64,000 nucleotides of DNA from JANTGF01 sp963750735 (GCA_963750735.1 CAVVRY010000016.1:310001-374000), one strand, 5' to 3'; shown: positions 29,036-38,894, counted from the first letter of the stretch. The notes: generated by a model not told the origin, from the letters alone. Program-made: numbers and translations.

Positions 29036-29130
29036 ATAATAGTTGCCCTACAAATACTCTCAAAAGAGTTTGCTTGCCTCCCTCCCATTATATATAAACT
29101 TTATTTGAAGTTAGAATCCCCCGATATTTT
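29036..29130 (+). repeat. Intergenic repeat family M2, copy 2
   Basis: Closely matches 10571-10665: ccctacaaatactctc, agagtttg, cttgcctccctcccatta and ttgaagttagaatccc. Again directly upstream of an IS110-derived element. Confidence 0.7.
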
Positions 29131-29141
29131 TTCACTTATAG

Positions 29142-29332
29142 TGTGTTTTTAAAGAGATATCCCCTTAGAAGTGCCTAAAATGAACTAAACAGACAACTGA
29201 CTGCTTCAAAACATATCCCTTTTGCAGTATCAAAAGCAAGATAATATTATTTTAGTTGTTTAGTATCACAGGATGATCAAACCTCGAGATATATTAGTTA
29301 ACTTTAGCATGCAAAGTTGACTAAATAAACAA
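29142..29332 (+). repeat. IS110-derived non-coding element, copy C (internal deletion)
   Basis: Same landmarks as copy A, but only one of the two gatatattagttaacttta repeats is present. The 55-60 bp between them is missing, as expected from recombination between direct repeats. The right end is followed by GTTGTAC (29333). Confidence 0.8.
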
Positions 29333-29386
29333 GTTGTACTCAATTATTAAAGATTTTTAGACAATAATGGACTTAAAATCAACGAT

Positions 29387-29869
29387 ATGAAAAAATTGCC
29401 TAGAAATGAAAGAATATTAATTATTGCAGCTGGTATGTTATTGCTTTCCATACTATTGATGTTAATAATAATACCAGGAGTTTTTACCAGGTCATTACCA
29501 AATGAAAACAATCTAGGTGCTGTAATTGGAATATCAATATTAATTATCATTCGTCTACTAATAGTTATTTGGTACATATCATTAATTAAAAAAATTAGGC
29601 GTGATGGAGAAACAAGAAAAATAGGATACATCGGTATCGGGATTCTTCTGATTGTTTTTGGATTAATCGATTCGGATGGTGCTTTCGCATTCCTGAATAA
29701 TAAGAATATCCTTTACGTATCCTATTTGTTGTTTATAAGTGTTTTTTGCGACTTAGTTGCTTCTATACTAACTTTCATAGCTATCTTTTTAAAGTCACAA
29801 AAAAATAAATTAAATCTATCAGATATTAAGGTGTTAAATAATAATAAAACTGAGTACAACATTGAATAA
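29387..29869 (+). CDS. Small integral membrane protein, unknown function
   Basis: 160 residues with about four hydrophobic helices, a basic N-terminus (MKKLPRNER) and a polar tail. No family recognised. The last residues (EYNIE) and the stop codon are inside the attC-like site at 29852-29906, so the recombination-like site supplies the 3' end of the gene. Element copy C lies 54 bp upstream. Confidence 0.6.
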   Translation: MKKLPRNERILIIAAGMLLLSILLMLIIIPGVFTRSLPNENNLGAVIGISILIIIRLLIVIWYISLIKKIRRDGETRKIGYIGIGILLIVFGLIDSDGAFAFLNNKNILYVSYLLFISVFCDLVASILTFIAIFLKSQKNKLNLSDIKVLNNNKTEYNIE

Positions 29870-29906
29870 GCGTCATTAAAACGGCCTCTTATACTTACCG
29901 TTGGCG
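29852..29906 (+). repeat. attC-like site, compact form
   Basis: GAGTACAAC, then ataagcg...cggcctcttat with loop tcattaaaa, then CCGTTGGCG. The loop sequence is shared with the compact sites at 8209 and 37218. Confidence 0.55.
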
Positions 29907-29944
29907 TTCATTATTATTAAGAATAAAATAAAACAAAGGGATAT

Positions 29945-31141
29945 ATGAAAAAGTCAATAATGATAGTATTTTTTCTATCCGTAATTTCAATAACAGAATC
30001 CTACTCGTGCACAATTATCATGGCATCAGACTCAAAAGTTACTTTGGCCGGGAGTAATGAGGATTCTCCATTTCCCTTAACCATTCTCTGGTTTGTCCCG
30101 GCAACTGATGGGAGCTATGGACGGGTATGTTTGGGATATAAGATGATGATCAATTCTATTCAGGGAGGCATGAATGAGAAGGGTTTATTCATAGATGGAA
30201 ATGCTTTAGGTAAACAGGGATGGAAATCAGATGAAAGTAAAAAGGCACTTTTTAGTCCATTCCTGGACAGGATTCTTGCCACCTGTGCTAACATTGAAGA
30301 GGTTAAGGAATTTTTTAATACATACAATACGCCAGCTTTAGACAAGGCAAGAATTCCAGTGATGGATAGAAGTGGTGCATCAATGATTGTAGAATGGCAC
30401 AATGGGAAAGTAGTGTTTTTGGAAACAGAAAAACCTTACCAGATTGCAACAAATTTTGTTGGGTCAGAATATATCGGAATTGAAAAACCTTGCTGGCGAT
30501 ATAACAAGGCAAATGAAATGCTTCAAAATAAAGAGTCATTTTCACTTAATACTGTCAGGGATGTACTCGATGCAACACACCAGGAGAGTAAGTTTTCTTC
30601 TACAGTATACAGTTTTATTTGCGACTTGCAAGAGGGGGTAGTATATGTTTACAATTATCACGATTTCTCCAATCCAATAACATTCAAACTCGAAGAAGAA
30701 TTGGGTAAAGGAAATAAAGAATTTTATCTCAGCAACCTATTCACAGAGAAAAATGAAAAATATATCATATTTATTTCTGAGGGGCCAGCAAATATGATAG
30801 AATTTGGCTATAGCAGAATCAATACAAATGCTGCGATGATGTTCTTTAATATTTTAAAATTTCAATATCCCAAGGCTTTCTACAGACATATTGATATTAA
30901 TGCACTTAGCCAAGTGGGAGTATTGCTGATGGAGGAAGGCAAATTGGAAGACGCAACGATTTTCCTGGAGAGGAATAAAGTCGAATTCCCGGATTCTTCA
31001 AGAGTACATTTTGAACTTGCGAATGTTTACCTAAAATCAAATAATAAAGAAAAAGCAATCGCTGAATACAAAGAAACACTGGTTATCAATCCAGAGCATA
31101 AGCAGGCTAATCAGGCTTTGGAGAATTTATTGCAACAATAA
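29945..31141 (+). CDS. Linear amide C-N hydrolase (choloylglycine hydrolase-like) with TPR tail
   Basis: 398 residues. The signal peptide ends SYS, which would expose Cys22 (CTIIMASDSKV) as the N-terminal nucleophile after processing, as required in this Ntn family. GSNEDSPFPL and GGMNEKGLFIDGNAL are conserved pocket segments. Residues about 330-395 form TPR-like helices (HFELANVYLKSNNKEKAIAEY). Probable secreted amidase, for example acting on N-acyl amides. A broken relative lies at 35.6 kb. Confidence 0.85.
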   Translation: MKKSIMIVFFLSVISITESYSCTIIMASDSKVTLAGSNEDSPFPLTILWFVPATDGSYGRVCLGYKMMINSIQGGMNEKGLFIDGNALGKQGWKSDESKKALFSPFLDRILATCANIEEVKEFFNTYNTPALDKARIPVMDRSGASMIVEWHNGKVVFLETEKPYQIATNFVGSEYIGIEKPCWRYNKANEMLQNKESFSLNTVRDVLDATHQESKFSSTVYSFICDLQEGVVYVYNYHDFSNPITFKLEEELGKGNKEFYLSNLFTEKNEKYIIFISEGPANMIEFGYSRINTNAAMMFFNILKFQYPKAFYRHIDINALSQVGVLLMEEGKLEDATIFLERNKVEFPDSSRVHFELANVYLKSNNKEKAIAEYKETLVINPEHKQANQALENLLQQ

Positions 31142-31169
31142 TAAATTGAGACTTAACAAAAAACAAAAC

Positions 31170-31667
31170 GCCAACAATGAACTGTGCTAAAATCTAAACT
31201 TTTTCACCCAATATTTACATAAACACTTTTATAATTTTCATCACAATATAATCCTGATTTAGCAATTGCCAATGATTGCTTAAGTAGCTTGTTAGCTAAG
31301 GCAATCAGTGCCAATTTCTTCGATTTACCTTTGCTAAGCCGTTGATTCAATTTTTCTATAAGCCAGGATATTTCATAAGCCGGAAATAGACGATACTTAT
31401 TCTTTTGAGGTGTATGATGTTTCTGTAAAGATATCCCCTTAAAAGTGCCTAAAATGACCTATACGGTCCACTGACTGCTTCAAAATATATCCCTCTTGCA
31501 TAATTTAAAAGCAAGATTAAATTAATTTAGGTTGTTTAGTATCACAGGAGGAACAAACCGGGAAATATGTTAAGTAACTTTAATATTCATAGCATAACCA
31601 ATAAATACCTATATAGGATATATTAGTTAACTTTAGCATGCAACGTTGACTATATAAACAAGTTGGG
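31170..31667 (+). repeat. IS110-derived element, copy D, with transposase remnant
   Basis: Left arm GCCAACAATG (31170-31179), then a minus-strand IS110 transposase 3' end, then the non-coding module (about 31410-31661) with both internal repeats, then GTTGGGC (31662-31668). The two flanks are complementary (cgccaac/gttgggcg), so the element sits inside one attC-like site. The methyltransferase gene starts about 90 bp later. Confidence 0.8.
31204..31409 (-). pseudogene. IS110-family transposase, 3' fragment
   Basis: Open for about 67 codons on the minus strand. It reads YEISWLIEKLNQRL, then KGKSKKLALIALANKLLKQ and SGLYCDENYKSVYVNIG, then stop. The KKLALIALANKLLKQ block is the conserved C-terminus of IS110/IS1111 transposases. 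The catalytic DEDD and Ser domains are missing. This is the best-preserved of four such fragments. Confidence 0.75.
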
Positions 31668-31756
31668 CGCAATTGGGGAGCCTCGTTTTGAATATTGCTT
31701 AACTTTGTGGCTGAGAATAGAAATCAAATAGTGTTGTTATGAACAAGGGTTGAAAA

Positions 31757-32251
31757 ATGAATGACAGTGATTATAAGAAATTGACATTTTTGGGTGCTTC
31801 ACCAATAATATTTGTACTTACAATCATTTATGCAATCCTAATATTCATTATTGATCATTTATATGGGTCCATATTTGAAATCGATTTTATTTCAAATAGA
31901 GTATCAATTGTATTGGCGATTGTTTTTCTTTGCATAGTAATTCCCCTCTATATTGTAGTACTAAAGGACCTTAAGGTAGCTTATAAGAAACACGAATTAT
32001 TGAAAACTGGCTTCTTTTCTATTTGTAGGAATCCTCTCTTTGCAGTGGTGATATATCTACTTCTACCTGGATTACTTTTACTATTTGATTCCTGTATTTT
32101 GTTAACCATTCCATGCTTTATGTATGTGATATTCAAAGTGTTTATAAATAGGGAAGAGCAACTTATGGAGAAAGAATTTGGACAGGACTATGTTGCATAC
32201 AAAAACAATACATCACAGTTATCTCCAAAATTATGGAATTATAAAAAATGA
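31757..32251 (+). CDS. Isoprenylcysteine carboxyl methyltransferase-like membrane protein (1)
   Basis: 164 residues with four to five membrane helices. It ends with the ICMT/PEMT signature: LLKTGFFSICRNPLFAVVIY, and NREEQLMEKEFGQDYVAYKNN with the conserved Glu pair. These enzymes use SAM at the membrane; the bacterial substrate is unknown. ICRNPLF replaces the commoner xxRHPxY, so a key His is absent. Its TGA overlaps the next ATG by 4 bp (ATGA), implying coupled translation of two paralogues. Confidence 0.75.
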   Translation: MNDSDYKKLTFLGASPIIFVLTIIYAILIFIIDHLYGSIFEIDFISNRVSIVLAIVFLCIVIPLYIVVLKDLKVAYKKHELLKTGFFSICRNPLFAVVIYLLLPGLLLLFDSCILLTIPCFMYVIFKVFINREEQLMEKEFGQDYVAYKNNTSQLSPKLWNYKK

Positions 32252-32850
32252 CAATCTTCAGTCAATTTAAAAAGAGCAACGAAACGATAGCAACTGAAAA
32301 AGACAAGATGCCATCATTGTATAGCAGATTTAAGAGTCTTCTGGGTGTAGGGCCATATTTACTCCTGTTAGGTTTTATCCTCGAGGCCTTAACGATAGCA
32401 ATGCGACGATGGGTGTCGTTTCCTATGTCATTAAGCTTCGAAATGCGAGTGATCTTATCCATAGTGTGCATAACTGTATGCCTTATGGGCATTACCTGGT
32501 TCAATCGTTCATTAAACCTGATAAAGGTGAATCTGTTATGTGATGAGAGTAAGTTAGTCACGCATGGCCCATTCAACTACGTCAGACATCCACTTTACGC
32601 AACACTCCTGTTTACAATTCCACCGATATTAATAGTTTGCCTTTCTGACCTTCTGTTCCTCTTTCCTTGGATTGTGATATTCGTTCTTTCTCATTTTGTC
32701 GTTATTATGGAAGAGCGAATCTTGGTTAAGAGATTTGGCGAAGACTACAAAAATTATCAAAGATTCGTACCATCGTTAATTCCTTATAAAGGTGCGGCAG
32801 GCAGACGCTATCGTGAATACTGCAATGTATCTACTCCAAAAAATCTATAA
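32248..32850 (+). CDS. Isoprenylcysteine carboxyl methyltransferase-like membrane protein (2)
   Basis: 200 residues with about five membrane helices. The C-terminal block has the full signature: THGPFNYVRHPLYATLL and MEERILVKRFGEDYKNYQRF, with Arg-His-Pro and the Glu-Glu pair for SAM binding. It is likely the active partner of the upstream protein (ATGA overlap). The two could be a heteromer or act in sequence on a lipid or quinone substrate; this is inference. Confidence 0.82.
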   Translation: MTIFSQFKKSNETIATEKDKMPSLYSRFKSLLGVGPYLLLLGFILEALTIAMRRWVSFPMSLSFEMRVILSIVCITVCLMGITWFNRSLNLIKVNLLCDESKLVTHGPFNYVRHPLYATLLFTIPPILIVCLSDLLFLFPWIVIFVLSHFVVIMEERILVKRFGEDYKNYQRFVPSLIPYKGAAGRRYREYCNVSTPKNL

Positions 32851-32908
32851 ACAGGGCCATATGACAAATGACAGCAATATACAGAAACAAAAAGCTCCCT
32901 CAACTATT

Positions 32909-33355
32909 GCCCAACAATGAACTGTGCTAAAATCCAAACTTTTTCACCCAATATTTACATAAACACTTTTATAATTTTCATCATAATATAATCCTGATTT
33001 AGCAATTGCCAATGATTGCCTAAGTAGCTTGTTGACTAAAGCAATCAGTGCCAATTTCTTCGATTTACTCTTTGCTAAGCCGTTGATACAATATTTCTAT
33101 AAGCCAGGATATTTTTAATGCCGTAAATAAAACAATTTTATCGGTTTGGGGTATTGGGTATTTTTTGTATAGATATCCCCTTAAAAGCGCCTAAAATGAC
33201 CTATACGGTCCACTGACTGCTTCAAAACATGTCCCCTTTTGCACTCTGAAAAGTAAGAATGTATTATTTTAGCTTTTAAAGTAGCCTGGTGATTAAACCT
33301 GGAGATATATTAGTTAACTTTGGAATGCATCGTTGACTGTATAAACAAATTGGGC
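32909..33355 (+). repeat. IS110-derived element, copy E, with transposase remnant
   Basis: Left arm GCCCAACAATG (32909-32919), transposase remnant, non-coding module with one internal repeat only, right arm ATTGGGC (33349-33355). gcccaa and ttgggc are exact complements across about 430 bp. Confidence 0.8.
32945..33150 (-). pseudogene. IS110-family transposase, 3' fragment (decayed)
   Basis: Same sequence as the fragment at 31204-31409, with a few substitutions and at least one frameshift near 33065-33070. It ends in the same NYKSVYVNIG-stop. Confidence 0.7.
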
Positions 33356-33456
33356 ACAATAAAGAAATACCAAAACGAAAATATAAACGAACAGCATGTA
33401 TTGCTATAGGGAAAATTGTATTTTAAGTTTTTGTATCAATCTCAAAACCTCAATAA

Positions 33457-35121
33457 ATGAAAATCACAGTAAACAACACTCCGCTTGAACTACACAATGG
33501 AGCCAAAGTAAAAGATGCAATTCTGAAATATTATTTGCAACAAGGTTATAACAGCCCCAAATACTTCCCTCTTGTCGAAGATCGTTACGGAAACAAAGTT
33601 GCCTGCGACGGAGAACTGACCGATGGCAACACCCTTTTTATTAAGACAAAACACGAAAAGACATCTTCATTCCCAAAACTGGTTCTTGCCATACTTTCAA
33701 TCGGATTTCTTTTCGCCTGCAGCACCGGAAAGAAAGCAATTACAAGGAGACAAGGTGAAAAACAAGCCATCATTTTTGCGGTAAACGACATGCATGCAAC
33801 AATCGATAATTTTCCAAAGCTTGCTTACATTGTCGATAGCTTACAAGCCATTTATCCCAACATGCTTCTTATTGGTGCGGGAGACAATCAAACAGGAAAT
33901 CCGGTGAACGATCAGTATCCTGAAAAAGGATTACCCATGATTGAACTGATGAATGCTGTAGGCTTTGACCTGAGCGCAGTAGGAAACCACGAATTCGATT
34001 CCCGCCCTATAGGATTCAGCAATCTGACTCACAAAGCAAACTTCGATTTTATATGCGCCAACATATCAATGAACGACTCGCTTAATATGACGGTAAATCC
34101 CTATAAAATTATCACTTTACCCAACGGACTAAAACTAGCGTTTCTCGGACTTTTACACATCAATCAAAACGGCATTCCCGATACGCATCCCGACAATGTA
34201 AAAGGATTTACCTTCCGCTCTCCGTTTGAAACAGCTCCCGAATATCTCTATCTGAAAGATCAAAGTGATATTTTAATTGCACTGACTCACCTTGGTTTTG
34301 AAAACGACGTGCAACTGGCCGAAACCATGCCAGCTGGCATCGATCTGATTATCGGAGGACATTCACACACAAAGGTTGAAAAAGAACAAATCCACAACGG
34401 CATCCTGATTACGCAAGCTGAAAACAAATTGAAATACTGCACTCTGATCAAATTAACCATTAATAGCGATGGAACGTTGCAAAGAAACATGGAGCTCATA
34501 GACATTAAAAACTCGAAGAACGAAAAACCTTCCATTCGTGCCATGGTTGATAAATACAATGACAATCCGGCACTGAAAGAAGTGATTTCAACAGCTACTG
34601 ACGATTTTTCATCGGATGAAGAATTGGGTTACCTCATGGCCGATGCACAACGCGATGCTGCCAAAACCGACATTGCATTGGTAAATCCGGGTGGTGTTCG
34701 TATCGATCATCTGGCAAAAGGTCCCATCACAATGATGAATGTTTATCAGCTCGATCCGTTTGGAAATGAATTGGTCGTAACAAATCTTACAGGAAATGAA
34801 ATTCATTCTTTGATGCTTGCAGCCTACCCAATTGACGAAGAACTTCCCATTTATCCGTCGGGGATCAAAACAAAACTGAAACTGGATGCGAACGGCAATC
34901 TTGCAGATGTTGCTCTTCTGACCGAAAGCGGCACCCCGCTCGACATGAATCAAACCTACTCGGTTGCCATGAATAACTTTATGACACAGGTTTACAAATA
35001 CAAACACAGTGATCCGGGTCAATCGCTCTTTATTACAACCGCTGATGCAACAATCACCTATCTGAAAAAAAATCAAAATGTAAGAAGTTACCGGGGCGAA
35101 AAAAGGGTTCAAATCAACTAG
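33457..35121 (+). CDS. 5'-nucleotidase-family lipoprotein with N-terminal beta-grasp domain
   Basis: 554 residues. Residues 1-70 look like a ubiquitin-like beta-grasp domain (MKITVNNTPLELHNGAKVKD). A hydrophobic stretch ending FLFACSTG follows, a lipobox-like anchor placed unusually deep in the chain. Then comes the UshA-type metallophosphoesterase: VNDMHATIDNF, GAGDNQTGNP, GNHEFD, THLGFENDV and GGHSHT are the metal ligands, and a C-terminal substrate domain follows (NPGGVRIDHL, YQLDPFGNEL). Likely a periplasmic nucleotide or sugar-phosphate hydrolase. Less AT-rich than its neighbours. Confidence 0.88.
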   Translation: MKITVNNTPLELHNGAKVKDAILKYYLQQGYNSPKYFPLVEDRYGNKVACDGELTDGNTLFIKTKHEKTSSFPKLVLAILSIGFLFACSTGKKAITRRQGEKQAIIFAVNDMHATIDNFPKLAYIVDSLQAIYPNMLLIGAGDNQTGNPVNDQYPEKGLPMIELMNAVGFDLSAVGNHEFDSRPIGFSNLTHKANFDFICANISMNDSLNMTVNPYKIITLPNGLKLAFLGLLHINQNGIPDTHPDNVKGFTFRSPFETAPEYLYLKDQSDILIALTHLGFENDVQLAETMPAGIDLIIGGHSHTKVEKEQIHNGILITQAENKLKYCTLIKLTINSDGTLQRNMELIDIKNSKNEKPSIRAMVDKYNDNPALKEVISTATDDFSSDEELGYLMADAQRDAAKTDIALVNPGGVRIDHLAKGPITMMNVYQLDPFGNELVVTNLTGNEIHSLMLAAYPIDEELPIYPSGIKTKLKLDANGNLADVALLTESGTPLDMNQTYSVAMNNFMTQVYKYKHSDPGQSLFITTADATITYLKKNQNVRSYRGEKRVQIN

Positions 35122-35299
35122 TACATTACAGCTCGTGCCTATAGTTGGTCAATCTCAATCTCATGCTATCGCCGACTTGCTTACCCCGGGCTATTATTAT
35201 TTGACTATTCATTTGAATTATTTAAAATTGATAAAAAGTATTATAATATTAAGGAATGATGATAAATTGATGAATTTGTGAAAAGGAGCTTTGCAAATT

Positions 35300-35552
35300 G
35301 GGGTATTTGGTGTTTTTATAAAGATATTCCCTTAAAAGTGCTTGAAATGATCTACAGGCACAACTGACTGCTTCAAAACATATCCCTTTTGCGCTCTAAA
35401 AAGTAGAATATATTATTTTAGCTTTTAAAGTAGCCCAGGGTAATCAAACCAGGAGATATGTATGGTAACTTTAATATTGAAAACATAAGTAATACATACC
35501 TATACGAGATATATTAGTTAATTTTAGCATGCAAAGTTGACGATATAAACAA
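35300..35552 (+). repeat. IS110-derived non-coding element, copy F
   Basis: Module only, with both internal direct repeats; the right end is cgatataaacaa followed by GTTATAC (35553). The region 35122-35299 before it has no gene and no clear left arm. The broken amide hydrolase starts 60 bp downstream. Confidence 0.78.
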
Positions 35553-35611
35553 GTTATACACCAGCATGTAAAATGCTAGTTCAATTTATCGAAATTTAGA
35601 ATTTCAGATAG

Positions 35612-36684
35612 ATGAGAAATAATACTGATAAACCAATAAGAATTAATCTAATAGGCACATTTAGTGTATTGCTTTTGATTTTTATCACTTGCCAATGTTT
35701 CCCATTAATAGCCAGTAATCGTTCCTCAAGTGAAATGTCTAAACAAGATATTGTTGACAACAAATTATTTCCGGGTTACTGCACTATATTTAGTGTGTCA
35801 ATAGGAGAGTCAGTTTTTTTTGGGAATAATGAAGATTGGAAAAATCCCCTCACATACATATGGATTGAACCAGCTAATGATGAAAATTATGCTGTTGTTT
35901 ATTTAGGATTTGATAATTTTTATCCGCAGGGGGGAATAAATGAAAAAGGTCTCGCATTCGATGGAAATGCACTTCCATATATACAGATTGATTCCTGTCC
36001 AGATAAGCTACAACCAACAAAAGCTATTGTCAATAATATTATTATGCGAAAATGTGCAACTGTTGAAGAAGCAATAAGCATGGCCTCCTCCTATGATTGG
36101 GGGCAAATTTACAGTGGTAAATTTCCAGGCAATACTTACTAGCTGATTCTACTGGAGATGCTGTTGTCATAAGTTTTGACTCTGGTGGCAAGCTTGTTTA
36201 TACAAGAAAGCCAAAAGGTGATGGATATATAGTATCTACAAATTTCAATCGGGCTTATCATAAAAACAGGTATGGCTCTTATCCGTGCAAAAGATATGAC
36301 TTAGCAAGCAATATGTTGGAAAAAACAGAAAAAGACCTTACAGTAGATTATCTCGCATCTGTATTAGATGCCGTTCATGAAGAAGGCAGAAAACTCAATA
36401 CTTTGTATTCTAATATTTTTGATTTGAAGAAGGGTATTCTTTCCTTATACTATTGGCATCAATTTGATGATGTAGTTGCTATTGATGTTTCAGAATGGAT
36501 TGAAAACGAGCCTGATCCAAAACGCATTGAAAGTCTTTTCAATATCGAAACTGTTAATAAAGCAAATACTGAATACAAAAGATATCAAAACAGAAACAAG
36601 AAAATATTCATAATAATAACGTTAATAATAATAGCCTTAGGCTCACTCATATATCTAAAAAAAAGATATTTGGCAACAAAGTAA
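35612..36684 (+). pseudogene. Linear amide C-N hydrolase, frameshifted
   Basis: The first frame runs to 36142 with YCTIFSVSIGES (nucleophile Cys), GNNEDWKNPLTYIW and GGINEKGLAFDGNAL. A -1 shift near 36115-36130 leads into QYLLADSTGDAVVISFD and on to 36684, ending in a membrane helix (IFIIITLIIIALGSLIYL). The combined length of about 357 residues fits the family. The putative nucleophile is not directly after a signal-peptide site but about 55 residues in, unlike the intact copy at 29.9 kb. Confidence 0.78.
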
Positions 36685-36858
36685 AATCAAATAAGGAGTA
36701 ATTTAAAATATATTCTTGAATCAAACAGATAAATAATTTAATGATAAAACTGAAAATAAAAGCTGCTGTAAAACAAGAAATATAGTGCATTTGGCATCTA
36801 GTACTAAAATGAAGATGGTAGCAATAATTAAATATAGTAGTAGATTGAAAGTTTGGAG

Positions 36859-36897
36859 CGTTGGAATGCCAAACGCCCCATATTAAAACCGTTGGGG
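36859..36897 (+). repeat. attC-like right half with small hairpin
   Basis: gcgttgg-aat-gccaaacgc forms a small stem, followed by GTTGGGG (36891-36897). The rest of the stretch 36685-37032 is AT-rich and shows no gene. Confidence 0.4.
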
Positions 36898-37032
36898 CCA
36901 ATTTAAAATGGCACAATGTTTTTTGAAATAAAATTACTTGATTATGATAATTTTATGTCAATGGATACAAAATAAAATGAAATAATGAATGAAATGTATA
37001 CAAGATCAAAAAACTTCTAAATAATTCAAGCT

Positions 37033-37214
37033 ATGAATTACATTTGGATGTTTATTATTGCACTTTACATTGTATTAACACATCTGGTTTCTATGCATAT
37101 CAGTGCAAAACGAAAAATTGAATACGGTAAACTGTGTTTTGGTCACTTTTGTCGAGTCCGATAATCATTGCTTTGATTACTGCTAAATTTAGTCCTTTAA
37201 ATGAGAAACAATAA
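37033..37214 (+). pseudogene. Very small membrane protein gene with a frameshift
   Basis: MNYIWMFIIALYIVLTHLV... is hydrophobic, followed by ISAKRKIEYGK. The frame breaks at gtgttttgg (near 37137) and continues by -1 as WSLLSSPIIIALITAKF to a TAA at 37212-37214. The result is about 60 residues with two helices, like small KIGxxxS-type membrane proteins common in Bacteroidota. Function unknown. Confidence 0.6.
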
Positions 37215-37217
37215 ACT

Positions 37218-37272
37218 GTACACAGCATCGTGTAAATCCCATTAAAACGGGGCTTACACAAAAACGTTGGTG
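37218..37272 (+). repeat. attC-like site, compact form
   Basis: gtgtaaatccc (37230-37240) and ggggcttacac (37249-37259) pair around attaaaac, followed by GTTGGTG (37266-37272). The left AAC arm is weak (tacacagc). Confidence 0.55.
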
Positions 37273-37290
37273 GTCATATTAAATTAATCC

Positions 37291-38006
37291 ATGAAAAAAA
37301 TAATTAATCATTTAGGAGAAAATTGGATCAAATACGGATTCGAGACATTAGCTATATTAATCGGCGTCCTGGGTGCTTTGTCACTTGAAAATTTGAATGA
37401 GATAGAAATGACAGAAAAAAGGAATACATTCGTCTGCAACAACTGAAGGCGGACTTTGAAACCAATCAACAACTTATCGAGGAAGGGTTGGAAGAACTGG
37501 TTATATGATATAATTCTCCAATTGACATTAATGCCATACAGGTCAGGAGGTGGAAATGCCTGAACCGGAAGTTTTGGATTCAATTGATAATATTGGCTTT
37601 GCTTCACTCGAACTGGTATATAGCACTGTAAACCCTATTCTCACGACCGACCAAATGGATTTTATCAAAAGCAACCCCCATCCTAAAAACTTTCTTATCT
37701 TCTTTTCCAGGATTATATGCCAGCTATAAGGAATATGAATTAGTGTCGAAAGAAGGAACTTTACAACAACGTCACTTGCATCCATAAACATGTAGCCATT
37801 TTATCAATGAGACCTAATTTACAAAGCTTGACACAAACTAGCATAAATCAGATCACCTGCGATAGCTTAGAGATCGTGATTTTCAAAATATCGTAATGGA
37901 TCGACTACTTAATATGGAAACGGCTGCTGATAAGCTAATGGTTCTCAGGGTGAGTAATGAAGATATTTTAAAACTAATCAACCAGGAATTAACCAGATTT
38001 GATTGA
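37291..38006 (+). pseudogene. DUF6090 family protein, heavily degraded
   Basis: It starts MKKIINHLGENWIKYGFETL, then AILIGVLGALSLENLNE, a variant of the family's N-terminal helix. After several frameshifts, pieces such as EYIRLQQLKADFETNQQL and, near the end, RDFQNIVMDRLLNMETAADK are still readable, with a final TGA at 38004. At least three shifts are needed. This is clear decay rather than a single base-calling error. Confidence 0.7.
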
Positions 38007-38185
38007 TATTCGATGAAATAAACAACCACCAACATGGTATATATAATATGCTCCGTTAGATGGTTTTGTAAAACTTGAATTGCTATTAGGAGAAGGTGAA
38101 CACGATCTTTAGGAAAGTGGATTTGTAGGTTTACCGCACATCGAATATATCTGACCGTTAGCCTTCATTAAAACTGAATAATTAA
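38007..38185 (+). other. Spacer with attC-like right arm
   Basis: No gene. GTTAGCC (38157-38163, in ctgaccgttagcc) matches the GTT arm seen at other unit starts. The left half of a site is not recognisable. Confidence 0.35.
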
Positions 38186-38894
38186 ATGATTCCATTATTT
38201 AGAAAAATTCGTAAAAAAATGGCAGATGATAATAAACCAATGAAGTATGCAAGATATGCTATAGGCGAAATTATCCTTGTGGTAATTGGGATTTTGATTG
38301 CTCTGCAAATAAATAATTGGAATGAGGAAAGAAAAAGAATCACTGGCTATCAAAAATGTTTTAATTGAAATCAAAGAAGATTTAATTCAAGACAAAGCAG
38401 AATTAGAGCGTAACTTAAAATTACGCACTGAAGATTTTGAAGCGCAAAAAAGAATAATACACGTACTTGAAACAAATAGCAGTTTTGATGAAAATGTCCG
38501 TTCCGATTTAGGGCGTATTCATTTGGCTCGAAATGTTTTCTCGGCTTCAAAGGGATATGATTTATTGAAAGAATTGAATCTGGGAGCCCTAAAGGATAAG
38601 GAACTTCGAATTTTACTTACCCGTTACTATGAAAGGGATATTGCATGGGTTCATCGAGAGTACGCGGACGACAAACTGGAATTTGAAAACTTTTGGCTAC
38701 CATATGTTAGAATGTACTTTAAGGAATGGGAATTCGGAGACTATGCTATTCCTCATGATTATTTTCAAATTTTAAATGACCAAACCTTATTAACTGCAAC
38801 TAAAATGAATAGCAATAATTTAAACAATACAATTAACGCATACAATTCAGCATTAAACACTGCCATAAAATTAATACGTCAGTTACCCGACTAG
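38186..38894 (+). pseudogene. DUF6090 family protein, frameshifted
   Basis: The N-terminus is classical: KYARYAIGEIILVVIGILI, then ALQINNWNEERK. The frame shifts by +1 in the A-rich stretch gaaagaaaaagaatc (about 38330) and continues ESLAIKNVLIEIKEDLIQD to 38894. The restored protein of about 235 residues is normal for the family. Since the break is in an A-run, a base-calling error is possible. Confidence 0.78.
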
